Shown here in pieces: positions 59,599 to 64,000 of a stretch of DNA of 64,000 bases (position 1 is its first letter; the number at the start of each line of letters is the position of its first letter). The DNA is from Macropodus opercularis (lineage: Eukaryota; Chordata; Actinopteri; Anabantiformes; Osphronemidae): positions 4,573,001 through 4,637,000 of the forward strand of contig CM061094.1 in the NCBI GenBank assembly GCA_030770545.1, in the 5' to 3' direction. The position numbers and the translations under genes were made by a program. The notes beneath the pieces are model-generated. The model did not search any database. It was not told the origin of the DNA and saw nothing but the letters and a program-made list of their open reading frames with translations.

Positions 59599-60791
59599 TT
59601 AGTTTTTAGCAGCCTTTAGGGCGGTTATTACAGTGGGGTAAAAACTGTGCTTAAGTCTGTTTGTCCTCGCTCTACATAGCCTGTACTGTCTGCCTGAAGG
59701 CAACAGCTCGAACAGGGAGTGGCCTGGGTGTGAAGTGTCTTTTATAATGTTCAGTGCTTTTTTGAGGCAGCGGGAGCTGTGTAGGTTTTCCAGCCCTGCT
59801 GCTCCAGGTGTGACAGTGCAGCATTTAGTGCTGTTGCTATGGCGTCCTCTGTGGATCGGTTTGCTCTGTAAGCAAACTGGTGTGGGTCGAGTCTTGAGGG
59901 CAGAGCTGCTGTGATGTGGCAACGGACCAGTTTTTCGAAGCACTTCATCAGGACTGGGGTGAGTGCTATTTGTCTGTAGTCATTGAGGGGCTTCTTGGGT
60001 AGGGGGACTATGGTGGAGGACTTCAGGCCGGGTGGGACAGTGGACTGTGCCAGGGACCGGTTGAAGATCTTTGTGAAGACTTCAGTCAGCTCGTCTGCAC
60101 AGTCCCTCAGCACATGTCCTGGGACGCCATCAGGACCCGTCGCCTTCCTCGGGTTGACGGCTCACAGGGTACGTCTCACCTCGTGCTGCTCCAGACTGAG
60201 GACCGTGCTGCTGTGCACTGTGTGGTGTAGCTGCGCCGCCTCCGGTGCAGAAACCTCAAAGCGAGCAAAGAAGATATTCAGTTCCTCTGCTAGCGTGAGG
60301 TCCCCTTCAGCAGCTTTGACGTTGGTCCTGTAGTTGTTGAGGTGCTGGACACCCTGCCACACTTGCCGGCTGTTGTTACTGTCCAGGCCCTCAATCCTCC
60401 TCCTGTAACGTGCTCTGGCCTCTCTGATGCCTCTCTTCAAGTCGGCTCGGGCTGCGCTGTAGAGATCTCTGTCGCCAGACCTGTAGACGTTGTTCCTCTT
60501 CCTCAGCAGCTGCTGGACCTTCCGGGTCATCCAGGGCTTTTGGTTGGGGTAGACCCGGATGCGTTTGTCCACTGTGACTGTGTCTATGCAGTTCTTGATG
60601 TAGCATAGTACACTGTCTGTGAACATCTCCAGGTCCTGATGTTCAAAGACCTCCCAATTGGTTCTGTCAAAGCAGTCCTGCAGCTGCTGGGAGGCACCAT
60701 CTGGCCATGAGGCAACAGTCTTTGTGATGGTGGGAGCCGTTTTCTTGACGGGGGCATATGCAGGAATGAGCAGCAAGGTCAGACTGGCCAA
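59599..60791 (-). pseudogene. L2-like polyprotein: linker and N-terminal reverse transcriptase, core deleted
   Basis: The frame 60791-60162 (209 codons) holds the region between endonuclease and polymerase, almost undamaged. The frame 60113-59751 holds reverse transcriptase motifs 0-2 ('LKSSTIVPLPKKPLNDYRQI', 'ALTPVLMKCFEKLV', 'FAYRANRSTEDAI'). After 'ALSHLEQQ' the motif A Asp and the FADD box are absent because the sequence jumps to the C-terminal tail. No active polymerase is possible. Confidence 0.85.
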
Positions 60792-61349
60792 GGTGAGGTA
60801 GTGGTCTGGCCCTGTAGCCCAGTTTGATGTTGGAATAGACCTTGTCCAGAGTCCTCTCTCCCCTAGTAGCGCACTTTACGTGCTGGTGGAACTTAGGGAG
60901 CGCTGCCTTTAAATCCGCATGATTAAAGTCAGGGTACGTGCTCTGCTTGTTGCTAACGCTTGCATGCAGGAGTCCAACAGCTGTGTTAGCATTAGCATCC
61001 GGTGGTATGTACACAGCCGTGACCATGACCACAGTAAACTCCCTTGGGAGATAAAAGGGGCCTGAGTGGCTGCCTCCGTAGCCTGGCTAGCGCACCAGCC
61101 CTGCAGCCTCGCCTTTTCCTTCTCTCTCTACGCCGCCTCCGCCTCCTTCCCGCTGGGATGATAATCCACGGAGAGCCAGGGTTCCTTGCTACTCCCACTG
61201 GGATGTTGTGCAAGCGGATAAACTCGCTTGTTACGCTCCCTTCGTTGCAAACTCTGATCTTAAGAAGATCGTGTCGGCTGTAGTAATGACATGAGAGACG
61301 ATCCGATGAAGTGACAATGACAGAGTCAGACATAAGGTAGGACAAGATC

Positions 61350-62410
61350 CAGGATCGCTCCTCTGGTCCATAACCCTCCTAATTGACCCGGTACGGGAGA
61401 CCACGATCCCTACACGGTGAGCGAAGGATGATCCGAATGGTCTAGGCAGGACCGCTGTTGATGAATCGGGGAAGGGGAGGAGCTCTAGGGGGGGCACTAG
61501 AGCACAGTGACAGGCTGGACACGAGGCACATGGAAGGTGGGATGGATCCTAAGAGGCCTGGGAAGTTTGAGGCAGACAGCCACAGGACTGATGACCTTGG
61601 AAATGGGAACCAGCCCAATGAAGCATTGCGCTTTCAGGGGAATGCCAGACCTTCTGTCCATGGGAAATACCGAGGGGCTGGTCGGCGGCGAAGGTTGGCA
61701 TGGTGCTTATAGGACGAGACAGAGGAAATCAAGGCCCACCTCGCTCGTCTCCAGGCTAGGTGGCAACGACAAGCAGCTGCAGAAGAAACAGCAGCCTCGT
61801 CCCGCTGGGGTTGAAACAAGGGAGGTTGGAAACCGTAGACGGTGTAGAAGGGAGAACACCCCGTGGATGGAAAGACCAGGGAATTATGGCCGTACTCAGC
61901 GCAAGTAAGGTTGTCAGTCCACGAAGAGGGATTGATCAGACACAGTGTCCTCAGGGATCCCATGTAATCTAAAAACATGGTAAATTAGAGGTCGTAGAAG
62001 TCCAGCAGGAGCTTGGCAGCCTGACTTGGCCCTGGCGCAGATAGGGCAAGCAGAAATGTAGGCCTTGACATCTGCTTGCACTGAAGGCCGCCAGAACCGC
62101 TGAGAGATACTCTGCAATGTATGTGTTGAACCTAAATGAACAGAGAGGCGAGAGTTATGGCAAATTTGAATTACCTTGGCTCTGAGGTGGTCGGGAACAA
62201 ACAAACACTAGACAGGGCAGGCCGCCGGATCTGTGTTATCCTTGTTGGCCCTGATAACCTCCTTCTCCAAAGTTAAACAAGTAGCCCCCAAACAAACCGT
62301 AGCAGGTAGGATGAATTTCTCCCTACCAGAGTCATCCTCCACCAAATGGAGTCTGAATAGATCGGCTTCTTGGAACCTGGACAAAAAGGTGTCACCCCGG
62401 CATCTTAGGG
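61350..62410 (-). pseudogene. Ty3/gypsy chromovirus remnant: RNase H end, integrase, chromodomain
   Basis: Minus strand, from high to low coordinates: 'TFLSRFQEADLFRLHLVEDD' with 'GREKFILPATVCLGA' (end of RNase H and linker, about 62395-62270); the integrase zinc-binding region ('FVPDHLRAKVIQICHNSRLS', 'AYISACPICARAKSG', 62204-61990); a deletion joining it to 'VFRLHGIPEDTVSDQS'; another removing the segment with the catalytic Glu; then 'AEYGHNSLVFPSTGCSPFYT' (about 61910) and, after frameshifts, a chromodomain-like 'YRVN' stop 'EGYGPEERSW' at about 61400-61360. The L2 LINE begins directly after. Clearly the same or a sister family of the remnant at 12340-13533. At least two of the three catalytic residues are missing. 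Confidence 0.88.
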
Positions 62411-63351
62411 TGGAGACATCAGCCGGTGAAAGTCGGCAGTCGCACCTGCCCCTTCGCCCAGCGGTTTCCAGGAGGAGACTACAGGCTTGGAGAAACAGTG
62501 GCTACTCCCCGCTGCACCTACCCGGAGTTCGGTTCCTGTTTCCGGTGGTCCACGGGGGGCTAATTTCGGCCCCTGGAGCAAGGAGCTCCTTCTGCTCCGT
62601 TGTCTGATCGGTGAGGGTCCGCTCCTGTTCCTGTTCTAGCGGCTCGGTAAGAGGTCCGCTTTTATTCCTGTGTCTGCGGCCCGGTGGAGGGTCCGCTTTT
62701 GTTCCTGAGTACCGTGACCCGGTGAGGGTCTATTCCTGTTACGGCGACCCAGTGAGGGTCTGTTCCTGTTCTAGCGGATCGGTGAGAGGTCTGCTTCCGT
62801 TCCTGTTCCTCCTGCCCGGTCAGGGGTCTGCTTCTGTTCCTGTTTCCGGTCCTCCACGGGGGGCTATTCAATGGAGAATAGTGCTCCGCATCTGCTGACG
62901 GGGTTCGCATCTGTTCCTGTGTCCTGTGGCCCGGTGAGGGTCCGCTTCTTTTCCTGTTCCAGCGGCTCGGTGAGAGGTCCGCTTCTGTTCCTGTTCCTGT
63001 GGCCCGGTGAGGGGTTCGCTTCTGTTCCTGTTTCCGGTGGTCCACGGGGTGCTATTCTGGCCCCTGGAGCGAGGAGCTCCTTCCGCTCCATGGACTGACG
63101 GGGTCCGCATCTGTTCCTGTTCGGGCGGCCATGGTGGAGGGTCTGCCCCGGTTCCTGTTTCCGGTGCTCCACGGGGGGCTATTTTTGGCCCCTGGAGCTC
63201 CTTTGCGGAATGGTCCGCTTCCATTCCTGTGTCCTGCGGCCTGGTGAGGGTCCTCTTCTGTGCCCAGAAATTTGTTCTAGTCTTGTCCTGGTTTGCCCCC
63301 TCTCCCGTGGCCTTCTTGGCCGTCTGGAATCCGGCGTTGGAGGGGGGGATC
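62411..63351 (+). mobile_element. Internal 3' region of an LTR element with a GC-rich minisatellite
   Basis: From about 62490 to 63260, units of roughly 55-75 bp built from 'ggtgagggtccgcttctgtt', 'cctgttcc' and 'gcggcccggtga' recur at least ten times with variation, and longer units include 'tccacggggggctatt' and 'cccctggagc'. Frames are open on both strands because the unit lacks stops in several frames; the minus-strand frame 62868-63455 (195 codons) is a Gln/Lys/Arg/Thr repeat and not a recognised protein. The segment ends in a purine tract ('ggagggggggat') just before an LTR at 63352, so it is best read as the untranslated 3' internal part of a plus-strand LTR element. Its left boundary is uncertain (62410-62490). 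Confidence 0.6.
63340..63351 (+). promoter_or_regulatory. Putative polypurine tract of an LTR element
   Basis: 'ggagggggggat' plus C immediately precedes the TGTTGC start of the LTR. Priming of plus-strand DNA synthesis at such a site is the known role in LTR elements. Confidence 0.55.
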
Positions 63352-63739
63352 TGTTGCAATCTGGCCCTCACAGTGCTGAGGGTCCTCTGTTTCTGTCTGT
63401 CTCGTGACGTCACGTTCTCCTTCTGTACTCCTCCCTTGTAAATTAGTGTTTTCACCTGTGGTTAATTTCCTGTTGTAGTTTTGTATTTAAGCCTGCCCTC
63501 TTGTTTCTGTTCTTGTTGGTCTGTCGTAGTCGCGTGTGGATGTGATGGTGTTGCCTGTGGTCCTGGTGTCATGGGAGTTTTTTTGAAGTTAAAGTCGAGT
63601 CAAGTCAAGTCATGTGTATCTCAGTCAAGTCAAATCAAGTCATGTCATGTGTGTTATTAATATAATCAATATAGTCAAGTCACGTCTGAGTCTGCATTTG
63701 GGTCCACCACCTTCTATCCACACCAGCGCAACTGTCACA
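63352..63739 (+). mobile_element. LTR (3' LTR), same family as the solo LTR at 18944
   Basis: Starts TGTTGCAATC and ends ACTGTCACA, of the TG...CA type. It shares the TATA-like 'gtatttaagcctgcc' (about 63483), 'ctcctcccttgta' and the 'gtcaa' pentamer arrays (63595-63680) with 18944-19300. A polypurine tract on its left marks it as the 3' LTR of a plus-strand element. On the right it abuts minus-strand gypsy reverse transcriptase sequence, so this element inserted into an older gypsy copy. Its 5' LTR is not found; the gypsy RNase H that should lie here is also missing, which suggests a deletion. Confidence 0.75.
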
Positions 63740-63975
63740 CCTTGAGTCTAGAAAAAGCCTGCGCAGCATCTTTGGACCAGCTGAAACGGTTCTATGGAGT
63801 TGCCAGCCGATGCAGGGGGGTGGCAAAAGAACTGTATCCCCGGATAAAGCGTCTGTAAGTTTGCAAACCCTAGAAAAAGTTGCAACTCTTTCCTGTTTTG
63901 GAGCTGGGGCCATTCTCTCACAGCTCGAATCTTGGCAGGGTCCATGGGGATATGGCCAGGTTAAATAACAAAACA
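63740..63975 (-). pseudogene. Ty3/gypsy reverse transcriptase C-terminal fragment
   Basis: The minus strand reads 'MDPAKIRAVREWPQLQNRKE' then 'LQLFLGFANL', the conserved junction after the gypsy polymerase palm. In the next frame it continues 'RFIRGYSSFATPLHRLATP' and 'FSWSKDAAQAFSRLK', the start of RNase H. It is cut at 63739 by the LTR. Orientation and family fit the integrase remnant at 61350-62410, so the two are probably halves of one broken element. The upstream part (63946-64000) is diverged and the element may continue beyond the window. Confidence 0.85.
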
Positions 63976-64000
63976 TTTACATGAGTGACATGATCAGTCT

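Larger units (their letters stand above)
59412..61346 (-). mobile_element. L2-like LINE, 3'-complete, internally deleted
   Basis: Minus strand. It starts near 61346 with the ORF opening 'MSDSVIVTSSDRLSCHYYSR', followed by 'FIRLHNIPVGVARNPGSPW' and an Arg-rich stretch. A deletion then joins this to late endonuclease ('TAVYIPPDANANTAV', about 61025), followed by 'LDKVYSNIKLGYRARPLPHL' (about 60850), a linker with 'KPWMTRKVQQLLRKRNNVYR' (about 60540), and the first reverse transcriptase part ('LRDCADELTEVFTKIFNRSL', 'FEKLVRCHI', 'FAYRANRSTEDAI', 60113-59810). A second deletion removes the catalytic core and joins to the tail 'HSLFELLPSGRQYRLCRART' (about 59715). The 3' end 'acaatgacaataaatcaatc' and TATC units (59412-59430) are those of a complete LINE 3' end. 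Confidence 0.88.

Noticed and set aside
62868..63455. 195-codon minus-strand frame with repeated Gln/Lys/Arg/Thr motifs, as a possible repeat protein
   Set aside because: It is the translation of a GC-rich minisatellite, with equally open frames on the other strand, and it crosses into an LTR.

Overview
The window reads as vertebrate, most likely teleost, genomic DNA: AT-rich, intron-like or intergenic, with many (CA)n/(TG)n tracts and repeat families typical of fish (L2-type and RTE/Rex3-type LINEs, a tRNA-like SINE family with the usual fish tail, Ty3/gypsy chromoviruses, pogo-like and Tc1/IS630-like DNA transposons). No complete host protein-coding gene is visible. Only a few short exon-like blocks with splice signals stand out: 17999-18054 plus 18133-18249 (+), 50827-50920 (-), 59144-59345 (+), and a weak one at 46389-46432. 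I could not assign any of them to a gene family.

Layout. 1-9.0 kb: simple repeats and decayed SINE-like copies, otherwise unassigned. 9.0-13.5 kb: transposon cluster holding an RTE fragment, a 68-bp tandem repeat, a gypsy 5' LTR with the start of gag, an uncharacterised insertion that itself contains a pogo-like transposon, and the gypsy RNase H end plus integrase remnant. 13.5-36.7 kb: mostly unassigned, with an exon pair near 18 kb, a solo LTR at 18.9 kb, a decayed Tc1 element at 20.2 kb, SINE copies, and a diverged 0.35-kb direct repeat pair at 31.0 and 32.9 kb. 36.7-40.4 kb: three copies of one about 1.2-1.3 kb IS630/Tc1-type transposon family inserted inside one another in alternating orientation, each junction at a TA. 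41.7-43.5 kb: L2-like LINE remnant. 44.1 kb: possible hAT fragment. 44.4-59.1 kb: largely unassigned, with a candidate conserved non-coding element at 47.9-48.2 kb, two pieces of a common teleost retroelement (49.7-50.5, 52.7-52.9 kb) and an exon candidate at 50.9 kb. 59.1-64 kb: exon candidate, then a composite of an antisense L2, a gypsy chromodomain and integrase remnant, a GC-rich minisatellite, the 3' LTR of a second LTR element and a gypsy reverse transcriptase piece.

All transposon coding regions seen are broken by stops, frameshifts or deletions, so none looks autonomous. The clearest unusual structure is the three-level transposon nest at 36.7-40.4 kb, whose layers give an order of insertion and carry a shared 20-bp deletion. 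I did not find convincing evidence of a new biological system. Family names come from recognition of protein motifs and repeat consensus, not from a database search.
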